From Streptomyces sp. NBC_00576 (GTDB lineage Bacteria; Actinomycetota; Actinomycetes; Streptomycetales; Streptomycetaceae), in assembly GCF_036345175.1 (NCBI RefSeq), contig NZ_CP107780.1, positions 6,572,001 through 6,636,000 on the forward strand: a DNA stretch of 64,000 nt, written 5' to 3'. Positions 17,816-26,029 of this stretch are shown here, in pieces; position 1 is the first letter of the stretch, and each line of letters begins with the position of its first letter. Position numbers and translations under genes: made by a program. The notes under the pieces were generated by a model. That model was not told the origin of the DNA. It saw only the letters and a list, made by a program, of their open reading frames with translations, and did no database searches.

Positions 17816-17926
17816 GTCTCGGCGACAGGGGGATCAGGCCGACGTCTGTCGGTCGGAAAAATTGGCCCCGCTGGGCTCGCCGGCTCGTGGTGGCTGTCCT
17901 GGAACCCCGGGTCAGGGAACTGACTA

Positions 17927-18760
17927 CTACCAGTGCGCGGGGCGGGTGAGGCCCGGCGGCAGTTTCGTGGTGGTGTCGCCCTTGGCCGCGTTGAGCTGGG
18001 GCTGGGTGAGGAAGATGGTGTCGGTGAGGTCCGCGCCGCTCAGGTCGGCGTCTCGTAGGTCGGCGCCGATCAGGTCGGCCGTTCTCAGGTCGGCGCCCTT
18101 GAGATCGGCGGCGATGAGGTAGGCGCCGCGGAGGTTGGCGCCCCGCAGATCGGCGGCCTTGAGGTTGGCGCCGATGAGATCGGCTCCCCTCCGGTCCTTC
18201 TTGCGGCCCGCGACCTTGGCCCGCACGAGTTCGCTCGTGCGCAGCAGCAGAGCGTTGACCTCGGCCCGGTGTGCTGCCATGTCCAGCTCGGTGAGTTCCT
18301 GGGCGCTGCCACCAGTGAGGTGTTCGGTCTTCTCCAGCGCGCGGCGCAGTTCGCCGTGGATGGGGCGTGCGGGCGGCAGCGTCAGCGCCTCGGCCAGGTA
18401 CCAGAGGAGTTCGTGGAGCTGCCGCATCACGGGAAACACGTCGAACATCTGCCGGGCCGTGTGCGGGGCCTGCCGCCAGTCCTGCCCGCTGAAGGTGACC
18501 TGCGAGACCTTCTGCCCCGCGCCGAAGCAGTCGAAGACGGTGCATCCAGAAAAACCCCGCTGCCGGAGCTGCGTATGGATGCCGCAGCGGAAGTCCGTCT
18601 GCAGGTTCGTGCAGGGCTTCCCGGCGTCCTTGTCGATCGCGAAGTCCGCCGAGGCCGCGAAGGGCAGTGCGACGCAGCACAGCCCGAAGCAGTTGCCGCA
18701 GTCGGACCGCAGGCTGAGATCGGCAGCGCCGGGAGCTGGGTGTTCGGGCTTCTGGGACAA
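17927..18760 (-). CDS. Pentapeptide-repeat protein with an N-terminal cysteine cluster
   Basis: 277 residues with an unusual two-part layout. The N-terminal ~80 residues contain eight cysteines (21, 24, 28, 29, 50, 59, 73, 78), starting with CGNCFGLCC. This resembles the metal- or Fe-S-binding YkgJ-type CxxCx3CC cluster. A helical middle part follows. About residues 193-253 are 12 consecutive A(D/N)LxG pentapeptides (GADLIGANLKAADLRGANL and so on) that fold into a right-handed beta helix. Pentapeptide helices can mimic DNA or act as interaction scaffolds. The combination suggests a metal-dependent regulatory or scaffold role, not further defined. No signal peptide is seen. Confidence 0.85.
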   Translation of the reverse strand: MSQKPEHPAPGAADLSLRSDCGNCFGLCCVALPFAASADFAIDKDAGKPCTNLQTDFRCGIHTQLRQRGFSGCTVFDCFGAGQKVSQVTFSGQDWRQAPHTARQMFDVFPVMRQLHELLWYLAEALTLPPARPIHGELRRALEKTEHLTGGSAQELTELDMAAHRAEVNALLLRTSELVRAKVAGRKKDRRGADLIGANLKAADLRGANLRGAYLIAADLKGADLRTADLIGADLRDADLSGADLTDTIFLTQPQLNAAKGDTTTKLPPGLTRPAHW

Positions 18761-18843
18761 CGTGCGTGGGCTCCTGCTGTGAGAGAGCGCCGCTTCTCGA
18801 GCGGGCTCAGGATTGGTGGCGTTCTGGTGTTCTGCTCCTATGC

Positions 18844-19293
18844 CTACCAGGCCTGAGGCAGATCGATGAGACCACGGTCGCCGTCGATCTTCAGGGAGTC
18901 CATCGGAATACGGCCGTAAAGGGTCAGGGTCAGCTCATTTGCCGTGCCCCGCGAGGTGGTGTCGGCGGTGGTGGCCGACGATGCGTCGGACGTGGGGAAA
19001 CGGGTGATCCGTGCGCCGTCGGGGGAGACCGTGAGGCGCCAGGAGCGGCCCTCGGCCGCGTGGAAGTCGCAGGCGGCGGGCTGTGCGGCCGGGGAGTCGT
19101 CGTCGCGCAGCAGGTGGCCAGGAACTCGTCGACACCGTCGATTGCCACCTCATCCGGCAGCGGCTGCGGGGCGCCCAGGGTGATCTGGGCGTCGTACGTG
19201 TGCAACGCGATCTCGCGGAACTGGTGCCGGGCGACGGCACCGGACGTCTGCGGTGACTCCGACGTACCGTTCCTAGATCGGGGTCACGCAGCC
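18844..19293 (-). pseudogene. Relic of a mycothiol-dependent maleylpyruvate isomerase-family protein (MDMPI C-terminal domain)
   Basis: The minus strand reads ARHQFREIALHTYDAQITLG, then APQPLPDEVAIDGVDEFLAT, in one frame. A shift by about 19100-19080 moves it to ACDFHAAEGRSWRLTVSPDG ... GTANELTLTLYGRIPMDSLK, then IDGDRGLIDLPQAW and a stop at 18844-18846. These two pieces together are the C-terminal domain of the actinobacterial MDMPI/DUF1541-like family. The N-terminal metal-binding domain is missing: an in-frame stop lies just upstream, near 19294. The gene is therefore truncated and frameshifted. Product loss is inferred from sequence only; a sequencing error could explain the shift but not the missing N-terminus. 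Confidence 0.75.
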
Positions 19294-19328
19294 GGTCCCG
19301 GTCTGTTGAGGCGGAGTGGCGTTCTCGG

Positions 19329-19745
19329 TCATGGCCAGGTCCGGTCGATGCCGCCGAGCCGCACGGCGTACGCGGCGGGTCCGCCTTTCTCGACGGCCAG
19401 GTGGATCGCGCTGCGATGTGCATCGAGCCGCTCCACCATCTCCAGGGTGCGGAGCTGCTGGTTGTCGATGTAGAAGAGGACGGCGGAACGTTCAAGGACG
19501 GGCTGGATCTCCAGGTCCCGCGTCTTGATACGGCCGTCCTTCGACAGCGGAACCCATGACCGGTCGAGTCCGTACGAGATCCACTCCTCGTCGGGAATGT
19601 CCTGCGCGTCCGCCGGAAAGACATCGACGATGCGGTGTACTGCCCAGCCGCGCTCCCTCAACTCCTCGGCGACGCGGCGTCCCAGGTTCCGGTCGAGAAA
19701 GAACTCAGGCGGCAAGGCGCACCACTGCGTGGCAGAGCGAGTCAA
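19329..19745 (-). CDS. VapC45-like PIN-fold toxin
   Basis: 138 residues. The core reads PEFFLDRNLGRRVAEELRER ... IPDEEWISYGLDRSWVPLSK, then DGRIKTRDLEIQPVLERSAV, then LFYIDNQQLRTLEM. This is the VapC45 PIN-like domain, with acidic residues positioned for metal-dependent RNase activity (LDRN, PDEEW, KDGRI). It is encoded directly after, and overlapping by 41 nt, a DUF433 protein, the same arrangement as Mycobacterium tuberculosis VapBC45. The start at TTG 19745 is uncertain; an internal TTG near 19715 would shorten it by ten residues. It probably cleaves RNA when not bound by its antitoxin. Confidence 0.82.
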   Translation of the reverse strand: MTRSATQWCALPPEFFLDRNLGRRVAEELRERGWAVHRIVDVFPADAQDIPDEEWISYGLDRSWVPLSKDGRIKTRDLEIQPVLERSAVLFYIDNQQLRTLEMVERLDAHRSAIHLAVEKGGPAAYAVRLGGIDRTWP

Positions 19746-20361
19746 CCTGCTCGGGCGTCATGTCGTACTCGTAGGCGATGTCCTCGACGCTCTCACCGGC
19801 CTCCCAGAGGTCGATGACGGCCTTCACCGTGACGCGGTTGGCGGCGATGACGGGCAGCCCGTGTCCGAACCGTGGATCGATGACGACAGGAACCGATGCC
19901 CCGTACTGCTTCAACCGTAGGCTCGCCGGGTAGTCGTCGTCATCCTCCCAGGTCAGGTAGCGGAGATAAGCGGCGACCACCTCGTGGATGGGTGCCTGAC
20001 CGTCCCGGGCCCTGCGGAGATCCCCGAAGCCGTGCTCGACGAAGATGTCCACTCCGTCCGTCGCGATGCGCTTCGAGACCAGACCGTAGGGAGTGTCGAA
20101 TGCCTTCCGTACGGCCGCGGCGGCCTCCCGGATCTCACTCATCCGCAGGCCGAGCGAGCGCAGGGAACGCAGCACGTGAGCCTCCGCCACGGCGATGAAA
20201 GGGACGGAGGGCTGCCCGTTGCGGACAGGTTCGACGCGGTGGACGAGCGGCGCGCCGGCCGCCGTTCCCTTCAGCCAGCTGGTGAGTGTGGACAACGGGA
20301 CCTCCAGGTGGGAGGCCGTCTCCGTGGGCGTCAGAAGCCCGTCGCTGAACCGGTCGACCAT
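19705..20361 (-). CDS. VapB45-like antitoxin (HTH + DUF433)
   Basis: 218 residues from ATG 20361. The N-terminus is a winged-helix DNA-binding unit (LLTPTETASHLEVPLSTLTS). The C-terminus is a DUF433 domain (DPRFGHGLPVIAANRVTVKA, then VIDLWEAGESVEDIAYEYDM, then TPEQVDSLCHAVVRLA) typical of VapB45-type antitoxins and of homologues of RHH-less regulators. It should bind the PIN-like toxin encoded next and repress the operon. The toxin gene begins inside its last 14 codons, so expression of the two is tightly coupled. A GAGAGGAGG ribosome-binding region lies just before the start. Confidence 0.83.
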   Translation of the reverse strand: MVDRFSDGLLTPTETASHLEVPLSTLTSWLKGTAAGAPLVHRVEPVRNGQPSVPFIAVAEAHVLRSLRSLGLRMSEIREAAAAVRKAFDTPYGLVSKRIATDGVDIFVEHGFGDLRRARDGQAPIHEVVAAYLRYLTWEDDDDYPASLRLKQYGASVPVVIDPRFGHGLPVIAANRVTVKAVIDLWEAGESVEDIAYEYDMTPEQVDSLCHAVVRLAA

Positions 20362-20480
20362 GACCCTCCTCTCGTCGATCCCGGGCTTCGCATGCTTGCA
20401 CACCCAACTTGCCGACTGTGCGCCATGACGGCATACGCCCTTCGCGTGGTGCCACGCCTTGGTACCGGCTCCCCAGGCCA

Positions 20481-21404
20481 TCAAGCCGCCTCTGCTGTCC
20501 TGCAGTCCCGGCACGCGGAGGGCCCCGCCGCTCGGAACGCCCGCTCACAGCCGTCGCAGGTCTGCCAGGGGAGGGCGAGTGGAAGGGGCGTGACGGGCGG
20601 TGGGCCGCTCGGAGCCGGGGGCGCAGGGAACGGGGCCTCGCGCAGTCGGAATGCCAGTACGCGTGCCGGGCGGGCCCGGAAGGGAGCGGGGAGGTTGGTC
20701 GTCAGCGCCCCGGTGATTTCCTCGGGGCGGAGTCCCTGCGCGAGCCACTCGCTGACCGCCGGGGCCAACTCGGCGACCTCGCTGCGGGACAGGATCAGTC
20801 TGCGGTCGACGATACGGAGGGAGGCGAGGATGACGACGGCCTGGGGGTCGGCTTCGTCGAGGCCGAGCGGGGGAGGGGATGGAGAGGCAACGGGCGGGAG
20901 AATCGGGGGAGTTGCTGCCTCTGTGGCCGCTGCAGCAGCAGCAACGTCCGTGGCGGGCGCTGCTGCCGGCGTGCTGTTCTCGGCGGGCGCGGACTTCCTC
21001 GGCCGGGTGGGCTGCGGCGGAGGCGGGGTCGGCCGGTCAGCGGCGCCGCGTGGTACGTCGTAGAAGAACGTCTGTGTACGCACCTTGCCGTTCGGCCCCC
21101 TCACCTTCCGCCGTTCCAGATAGCCCGCCGCCTCCAACTCCCGCAGCGCACGCGAGATCAGGATCTCGCCCTCGTCGAAGTGGGCGCACAGCGCGGCGAT
21201 GCTGATGCGGGCGCCGTCGGGGACGGAGAGGATGTAGGCCGCGACGCCGATGGTGACCGCGCTGCCGCGCCGCTGGGCGAGGGCGTTGGAGATCACGGTG
21301 AAGTCGGCGGTGAGGCGGGTGCGTACGTGAATCACGCCGGAGGTCGGTGAGTTCGGAGCACCGGTGTTGGTGTGCGAGGGCGCGTTAGACTGCGCTCCAG
21401 CCAT
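20481..21404 (-). CDS. Winged-helix regulator with proline/alanine linker and C-terminal zinc-ribbon-like end
   Basis: 307 residues. The N-terminal ~100 residues form a winged helix (HVRTRLTADFTVISNALAQR ... ISIAALCAHFDEGEILISRA, then LRELEAAGYLERRKVRGPNG) of the kind used by Streptomyces DNA-binding proteins that test a condition through helix-turn-helix and wing. A 60-residue Pro/Ala-rich linker separates it from a helical domain (SRSEVAELAPAVSEWLAQGL). It ends CDGCERAF...ACRDC, two CxxC pairs likely binding zinc. Target genes are unknown. The 5' leader holds two overlapping hairpins that may control it. ATG 21404 is the best start, although the ribosome-binding site is weak. Confidence 0.8.
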   Translation of the reverse strand: MAGAQSNAPSHTNTGAPNSPTSGVIHVRTRLTADFTVISNALAQRRGSAVTIGVAAYILSVPDGARISIAALCAHFDEGEILISRALRELEAAGYLERRKVRGPNGKVRTQTFFYDVPRGAADRPTPPPPQPTRPRKSAPAENSTPAAAPATDVAAAAAATEAATPPILPPVASPSPPPLGLDEADPQAVVILASLRIVDRRLILSRSEVAELAPAVSEWLAQGLRPEEITGALTTNLPAPFRARPARVLAFRLREAPFPAPPAPSGPPPVTPLPLALPWQTCDGCERAFRAAGPSACRDCRTAEAA

Positions 21405-21421
21405 AGGGAAGCTGCTTTCTT

Positions 21422-21469
21422 CCTGATTGGTCAGGCCCTCGTTACAGGATTGCCGTCCTGGCGAGGGCC
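21422..21469 (-). promoter_or_regulatory. Structured 5' leader with two mutually exclusive hairpins
   Basis: On the minus strand the leader first forms GGCCCTCG / CGAGGGCC (21434-21441 with 21462-21469), with an inner CAGGA / TCCTG stem. It then immediately forms CCTGA / TCAGG (21422-21426 with 21431-21435). The two stems share 21434-21435, so they cannot both form completely. They end about 18 nt before the regulator ATG. An attenuator or translation switch is a plausible reading. The remaining gap (21470-21727) shows no gene. Confidence 0.5.
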
Positions 21470-21727
21470 GTCGTCTTTGTGGGAGTTGTTTCCGGGAACG
21501 TAACCCTCCGCCGCCACTCAGCGCAACCAAGTCACTCCTCAGGGTGAACGAACCATGTTTCGCCGGGCTTCGCAGGGGGGAACGGGCGGGCGGAGGAGGG
21601 TGGTTGGTTCTTTACCCAGGTTCTTTAGGGAGGGCCGTGGCCATCCGCATCCCGGCCCACAAGGACCCGGGGTGACCGCATCACCGCGCTCGCCCGGAAC
21701 CCGGTCGGCTCAGATACGGCGCGACAC

Positions 21728-22213
21728 CTACCTCCACCCGGCCAGCGTCATCAAGGGACCGCCGTCGAGATAGCCACGCAGGGCGCCCGCGCTCGTGCGC
21801 ACGAACTCCTCCGGGAGGGCGTCGACTTCGGTCCAGCGGACCTGGGCGTGCTTGTCGGGTTCGCGGTTCTCGGGGGCGCCGGTCCAGTCGTGGGTGGAGA
21901 AGACAACGGTGAGGTAGCCGTTCGGGGCCTGGACGCCCTGGGCACCGTGGACGATGTGGGCGAGCTTCAGGGCCTCGGGCTTCACGGTGAGGCCGGTCTC
22001 CTCGTACAGCTCGCGCACCGCCGTGTCGGTGATGGGCTCGCCGGGTTCGCTCTTGCCGAGGGGCAGGTCCCACATGCCCTGGCCGAACTTGGCGCGCGGG
22101 CCGCGTTGGAGAAGGACGACGCGGTCGTTTGCCTTGTCGTGGACGATGACAGCTGCGACCAGCACGGTCATCGATCTGAGGGCGGGCGCGAGGGCTGTGC
22201 GGTGGTCAGTCAT
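21728..22213 (-). CDS. Nudix hydrolase
   Basis: 161 residues from ATG 22213. A complete Nudix box, GKSEPGEPITDTAVRELYEE, then TGL, fits GX5EX7REUXEEXGU and coordinates the catalytic metal ions. Preceding strands (TVLVAAVIVHDKANDRVVLL, then QRGPRAKFGQGMWDLPLGKS) are typical of MutT-like enzymes acting on nucleotide diphosphate derivatives. Its substrate is not predictable from sequence. An upstream in-frame start would add 11 residues. The gene is separated from the acyltransferase by 67 nt and both are on the minus strand, so they could be read from one transcript. Confidence 0.88.
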   Translation of the reverse strand: MTDHRTALAPALRSMTVLVAAVIVHDKANDRVVLLQRGPRAKFGQGMWDLPLGKSEPGEPITDTAVRELYEETGLTVKPEALKLAHIVHGAQGVQAPNGYLTVVFSTHDWTGAPENREPDKHAQVRWTEVDALPEEFVRTSAGALRGYLDGGPLMTLAGWR

Positions 22214-22280
22214 GGTGCGCCGGAGTCTAGGGCGGCCCACTGACATCGGGTTCCGTGAGCCAAGGGCGGGGAATGTGCCC

Positions 22281-23486
22281 TCACCCCCGCCGCAACAGCG
22301 GCCGTTCCACCAGCACGTACGACGCGAGGGCCGCCGCCACCGTCGCCACCATGCCCATCGGCAGCAACTGGTCGTCGGCCACGCCGAGGTCGGAGAGGAG
22401 ACGGATGACGGGGTAGTGCCACAGGTACATCCCGTAGCTGAGGTTGCGGCCGATCCAGGCCAGCGCCCCGATGGACAGCAGGCGGGACGGCCACGACCCC
22501 GGGAGCAGATCCAGCGCCGCCACCACCGTCGCCGACAGGACGGCGGCGAGCGTGAAGCCGGCCGTGTACCAGACGGGGTTCCACGAGCTCGCCTCCGCGA
22601 TCGGGATCTGCCAGGCGATCAGGCCCAGCAGCGCGAGCGCGGGCCAGCACAGGCGTCCCGCCCAGCGGCGGAGCAGTGCCAGCCGGGGGTCGTCGGCGTG
22701 GAGGCGGGCCAGGATCACGGCCAGCAGGGCGCCGATCAGGAGCTGGTCGGCGCGGGTGTCGGGGCCGTTGTAGATGCGGTGCGCCGCAGCGGGGTCCCAG
22801 AGGGCTACGCGCCAGAGCAGCGGCAGGACGCACAGGGCGGCCACCCAGGCAAGTACCTTGCGTGCCGTGGTGTGCCGTAGAAGCAGCAGGATCAGGAGCG
22901 GCCAGGCCAGGTAGAACTGCTCCTCCACCCCCAGGGACCAGGTGTGGCTCAGCGGAGCGGTGAGGTCCGAGTACGGGCCGGACTCACCCGCCCGTACGAG
23001 GTTGACCACCGACACCGCCGCCAGCACCGCCGCCGTCCACGCTCCGTCGAACAGCGGCAGCGGAAGCGCCAGGGAGAGGAGGGCGGTGACCGCGCACATC
23101 GTCAGCAGGGCCGGCCCGAGTCGTAGCCATCGCCGCCGGTAGAACCTGCGCAGGCCGATACCGCCGGTGCGGGCGTACTCGGCGATCAGCAGACGGGTGA
23201 TGACGAAACCGCTGAGCGTGAAGAAGACGTCCACGGCCACCGAGCCGCCGGGCAGCGGGCCCGGTTCCACGTGGTAGACGATCACCAGCACCACCGCGAC
23301 GGTCCGCAGTCCGTCCAGCCCCGCCACCCGCCCACCACCACGCAGCGCCGACGGAAAGCCCCGCCCGTTGCCGGATCTGCGCCGCGGTTCCGCCGTACGC
23401 CCGTGCAGGCTCTGTGGGCTCTGCGGACTCTGCTCCGTGGCCGCGTCAGCCGCGTCTACCGCGCTCCGGTTGGTGGGGGTGCTCAT
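22281..23486 (-). CDS. Membrane acyltransferase, OafA/YrhL family (Acyl_transf_3)
   Basis: A 401-residue integral membrane protein. After a hydrophilic 50-residue N-terminus comes GLDGLRTVAVVLVIVYHVEP, in which the family's catalytic histidine is present. This is followed by FFTLSGFVITRLLIAEYART and by the hallmark HTWSLGVEEQFYLAWPLLIL. About ten hydrophobic segments follow, ending YGMYLWHYPVIRLLSD ... SYVLVERPLLRRG. These enzymes transfer acetyl or other acyl groups to sugars or peptides on the outer face of the cytoplasmic membrane. The acceptor is unknown. It is divergent from the AI-2E family transporter gene. Confidence 0.9.
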   Translation of the reverse strand: MSTPTNRSAVDAADAATEQSPQSPQSLHGRTAEPRRRSGNGRGFPSALRGGGRVAGLDGLRTVAVVLVIVYHVEPGPLPGGSVAVDVFFTLSGFVITRLLIAEYARTGGIGLRRFYRRRWLRLGPALLTMCAVTALLSLALPLPLFDGAWTAAVLAAVSVVNLVRAGESGPYSDLTAPLSHTWSLGVEEQFYLAWPLLILLLLRHTTARKVLAWVAALCVLPLLWRVALWDPAAAHRIYNGPDTRADQLLIGALLAVILARLHADDPRLALLRRWAGRLCWPALALLGLIAWQIPIAEASSWNPVWYTAGFTLAAVLSATVVAALDLLPGSWPSRLLSIGALAWIGRNLSYGMYLWHYPVIRLLSDLGVADDQLLPMGMVATVAAALASYVLVERPLLRRG

Positions 23487-23689
23487 AACGACGGCGTCTG
23501 CCCAGCGGCGGCGGAGTCACACAAACTCTTATGGTCCCCACAGCTTCAGTGCCCCTTTCCGGCCGCCGCGCCCCTCCACCCGACCTCCCCCGTCCTCCGC
23601 CTGCGCTCTCAACCCTGCGGGCCCCGCGCCGGTCTACTCTGTCGCCGCGTACAGCGAGCGGCCATGCAGGTGAGCGGAGACGAAACAGG

Positions 23690-24913
23690 ATGAACAGCCC
23701 TACCGGAGACTCTCGGAGAGTCGGCGGCAGCAGAAACAGGCAGCCGGGGCAACGCGGTCCGCGGATACACCGGACGCGTACGACCGTACGCACCACCGGT
23801 GTGCCCAAGAACACGCCGGTCCGAGCCGACAGCCGTAGCGGTACCCCCCTCCTCTCGGAGCCCGCCAGGCGTATCGCCGCCGGAAGTGCGTTGCTGCTCC
23901 TGGTGAGTGGCGTGATCACCGTGGGCGTGTGGTTCTGCATCACGTTCCAGACCGCTGTCACGCCGGTGCTGCTCGCGCTGCTGCTGTCGGCCCTGCTCGG
24001 GCCGTTCTACCGGCGGCTGGTCGCGATGAAGTGCAACAAGTCCGTCGCCGCGGCGCTGACCTGTGCCGCCGTGATCCTCGTCATGGGCGGGGCCGCGTAC
24101 ATCGTGGTGAACGCCCTGATCGACACCGGCGACCAGATCATCAACTCCGTGCGGGACGCGGCGAAGGATCTCAGCGATCGCTTCGACGTGGTCGGCAACG
24201 CCCTGGACGAACTCGCCACGAACGCCAAGGACCTGCTGTCCAACTTCGGCGGCACCGCGGTCTCCGGCGTTCTGAGCGGTGTCAGTCTGCTCACCGAGAT
24301 GATCGCCACCGGCACCCTCGCGATACTGCTCCTCTTCTTCTTCCTCCGCGACTCCGACCGGGCCGTCGCCTCGCTGCACACGCTCGCGCCCCGCGGCTCG
24401 GGCGCGACCCTGGAGGTCATGGCCCGCCGCGCCTTCCAGGCGATCGAGGGCTTCATGCTGGGTACGACGATCGTCGCGTTCATCGACGCCGTCTGCATCA
24501 CCATCGGCCTGCTGATCCTCCAGGTGCCGGGCGCCGTCGGCCTCGGGGCGCTGGTGTTCATCGGCGCGTACATCCCCTACCTCGGCGCCCTCCTCTCGGG
24601 CGCGGTCGCCGTCCTCGTCGCGTTCGCGGACGGCGGGCTCACTACCGCGCTGTGGGTCCTCGGTGTGGTCGCCCTCGTCCAGCTGCTGGAGGGGAACGTG
24701 TTCCAGCCGATGATCCAGAGCCGTACGCTCCAGATGCACCCGGCGGTGATCCTCCTCGCCCTCACGGCCGGCGCCTCCATCGCCGGCATCCTCGGCATGC
24801 TCCTCTCCGTACCGCTGACGGCGGCGGCCTTCGGGGTGCTCTCGGAAATGCGGGGGCGGTACGACGAAGCGGCAGGGGCAGGGGCAGGCCGGAGCGTCGA
24901 GGCGACTCGCTGA
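23690..24913 (+). CDS. AI-2E family transporter (TqsA/YdiK-like membrane protein)
   Basis: 407 residues from ATG 23690. A long arginine-rich cytoplasmic N-terminus precedes helices such as AAGSALLLLVSGVITVGVWF. A central soluble helical region (DTGDQIINSVRDAAKDLSDR ... ELATNAKDLLSNFGG) and the conserved C-terminal membrane half (GALVFIGAYIPYLGALLSGA ... LVQLLEGNVFQPMIQSRTLQ ... GILGMLLSVPLTAA) identify the AI-2E transporter family. Members were named for autoinducer-2 export, but most, including actinobacterial ones, have no proven substrate; some are Na+/H+ antiporters. It stands alone and is followed 37 nt later by a GNAT gene. Confidence 0.88.
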   Translation: MNSPTGDSRRVGGSRNRQPGQRGPRIHRTRTTVRTTGVPKNTPVRADSRSGTPLLSEPARRIAAGSALLLLVSGVITVGVWFCITFQTAVTPVLLALLLSALLGPFYRRLVAMKCNKSVAAALTCAAVILVMGGAAYIVVNALIDTGDQIINSVRDAAKDLSDRFDVVGNALDELATNAKDLLSNFGGTAVSGVLSGVSLLTEMIATGTLAILLLFFFLRDSDRAVASLHTLAPRGSGATLEVMARRAFQAIEGFMLGTTIVAFIDAVCITIGLLILQVPGAVGLGALVFIGAYIPYLGALLSGAVAVLVAFADGGLTTALWVLGVVALVQLLEGNVFQPMIQSRTLQMHPAVILLALTAGASIAGILGMLLSVPLTAAAFGVLSEMRGRYDEAAGAGAGRSVEATR

Positions 24914-24950
24914 CCTGTCACGCGAAGCGGGAGGTGAGGGGAACGACCGT

Positions 24951-25511
24951 ATGGAGAGTGCGGAGAGTACGGAGTCAGCGAGGCTGCTGCTCCGGAGGTT
25001 CTCCCCGGCGGACGCGCCGGCATTGGCGGCGTACCGGTCCGATCCCGAGGTGAGCCGGTATCAGTCCTGGGAGTCACCGGTGCCGTTGGCGGAAGCCGAG
25101 CGGCTGGCGGCCATGTTCGCGGCCGGGGATCCGCGTGGTCCGGGGTGGTTCCAGTACGCCGTCGAGCGGCGGGACGTGCCGGGTCTGATCGGCGACGTCG
25201 GGGTGTGCCGGAGCGAGGACGGACGGCAGGCCGAGCTGGGCTTCACGTTCGCGCCGGAGTTCCAGGGGCGCGGGTACGCCACCGAGGCGGTCGCGCGGAC
25301 GGTGGAGTTCCTGCTGGCGGAGGAGCAGCTGCACAGGGTCTCGGCGGGCTGCGACGCGCGCAACGTCCGCTCGGCGAAGCTGCTGGAGCGCGTGGGGTTC
25401 CGCCGCGAGGGCCACCTCGTCCAGAGCATGTGGATCAAGGGGGAGTGGACCGACGACGTCCTCTTCGGGCTGCTGGCTTCCGAGTACGGGGGTACGCGGG
25501 ACGGTCGCTGA
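24951..25511 (+). CDS. GNAT-family N-acetyltransferase (RimJ/RimL-like)
   Basis: 186 residues. RLLLRRFSPADAPALAAYRS is the usual beta1-alpha1 start. The acetyl-CoA loop is LGFTFAPEFQGRGYATEAVA (the QGRGYATEA form of R/QxxGxG/A). CDARNVRSAKLLERVGFRRE matches the 'NxxSxxlleklGF' motif of Acetyltransf_3 members such as RimJ/RimL. Such proteins acetylate N-terminal amines of proteins or small amine compounds. Neither substrate nor regulation can be read here. ATG at 24951 gives a normal length. Confidence 0.9.
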   Translation: MESAESTESARLLLRRFSPADAPALAAYRSDPEVSRYQSWESPVPLAEAERLAAMFAAGDPRGPGWFQYAVERRDVPGLIGDVGVCRSEDGRQAELGFTFAPEFQGRGYATEAVARTVEFLLAEEQLHRVSAGCDARNVRSAKLLERVGFRREGHLVQSMWIKGEWTDDVLFGLLASEYGGTRDGR

Positions 25512-25578
25512 GTCGGCGCGGGGGACGGGCGGGGATGGGGGAGGAGGGCCGGCGCGGGGGACCCGTACGGGGGGCCGA

Positions 25579-25830
25579 TCACCGTCCCGCGCCGCATGCC
25601 GAGGCCTGCGGAACCGGGTCGGCGTCGGGCTCCAGCGCCTCCCGTAACCGGAACAGCGAATCCAACTCCGCGTGCTGCGCGAACCGTTGGAGGAGGGTGC
25701 CGATGAGCCGGTCGTCGCCCGCTCTCACCGCGCGGACGATGCAGGGTATGCCTGCGCAGTCGTCGGTGCTGTGGGTTTCCGGCTGCGCCTGCTTGGGCTT
25801 CTGCTTGGGCTTCTGCGTGTGCTGTGGCAT
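25579..25830 (-). CDS. Hypothetical small protein
   Basis: 83 residues from ATG 25830. It starts with a lysine/glutamine-rich repeat (KPKQKPKQAQ; the DNA has a tandem CTTGGGCTTCTG element), followed by DDCAGIPCIVRAVRAGDDRL, then IGTLLQRFAQHAELDSLFRL, then REAL. The second half is clearly coding-like and predicted helical, with two nearby cysteines. The function is not recognised. It could be a small cytoplasmic factor specific to Streptomyces. The GNAT gene converges on it. Confidence 0.55.
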   Translation of the reverse strand: MPQHTQKPKQKPKQAQPETHSTDDCAGIPCIVRAVRAGDDRLIGTLLQRFAQHAELDSLFRLREALEPDADPVPQASACGAGR

Positions 25831-25946
25831 ATGCCTGTCGTAGCACCTTGTGAAGTCGTGCCGGGTGCGCGGCCCCTCGTTCGGGTGAAAGGCGGACGCT
25901 GAAGGCGTATGGGGCGGGTGGTCGGGCAACGCGCGCGAGAGGACGG

Positions 25947-25994
25947 GCCAGGGTCTGTCCGGTCAGCGGGGAGTGACACCGGACAGACCCTGGC
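25947..25994 (-). terminator. Terminator of the first GH13 operon
   Basis: A 17-bp perfect stem GCCAGGGTCTGTCCGGT / ACCGGACAGACCCTGGC encloses a 14-nt loop, 35 nt beyond the GH13 stop codon. It is closely related in sequence to the terminator of the second GH13 gene at 41726-41773. Confidence 0.85.
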
Positions 25995-26029
25995 GGATCG
26001 AGGGGGCGTGGCCCCGGTGCGGGTCGTCG

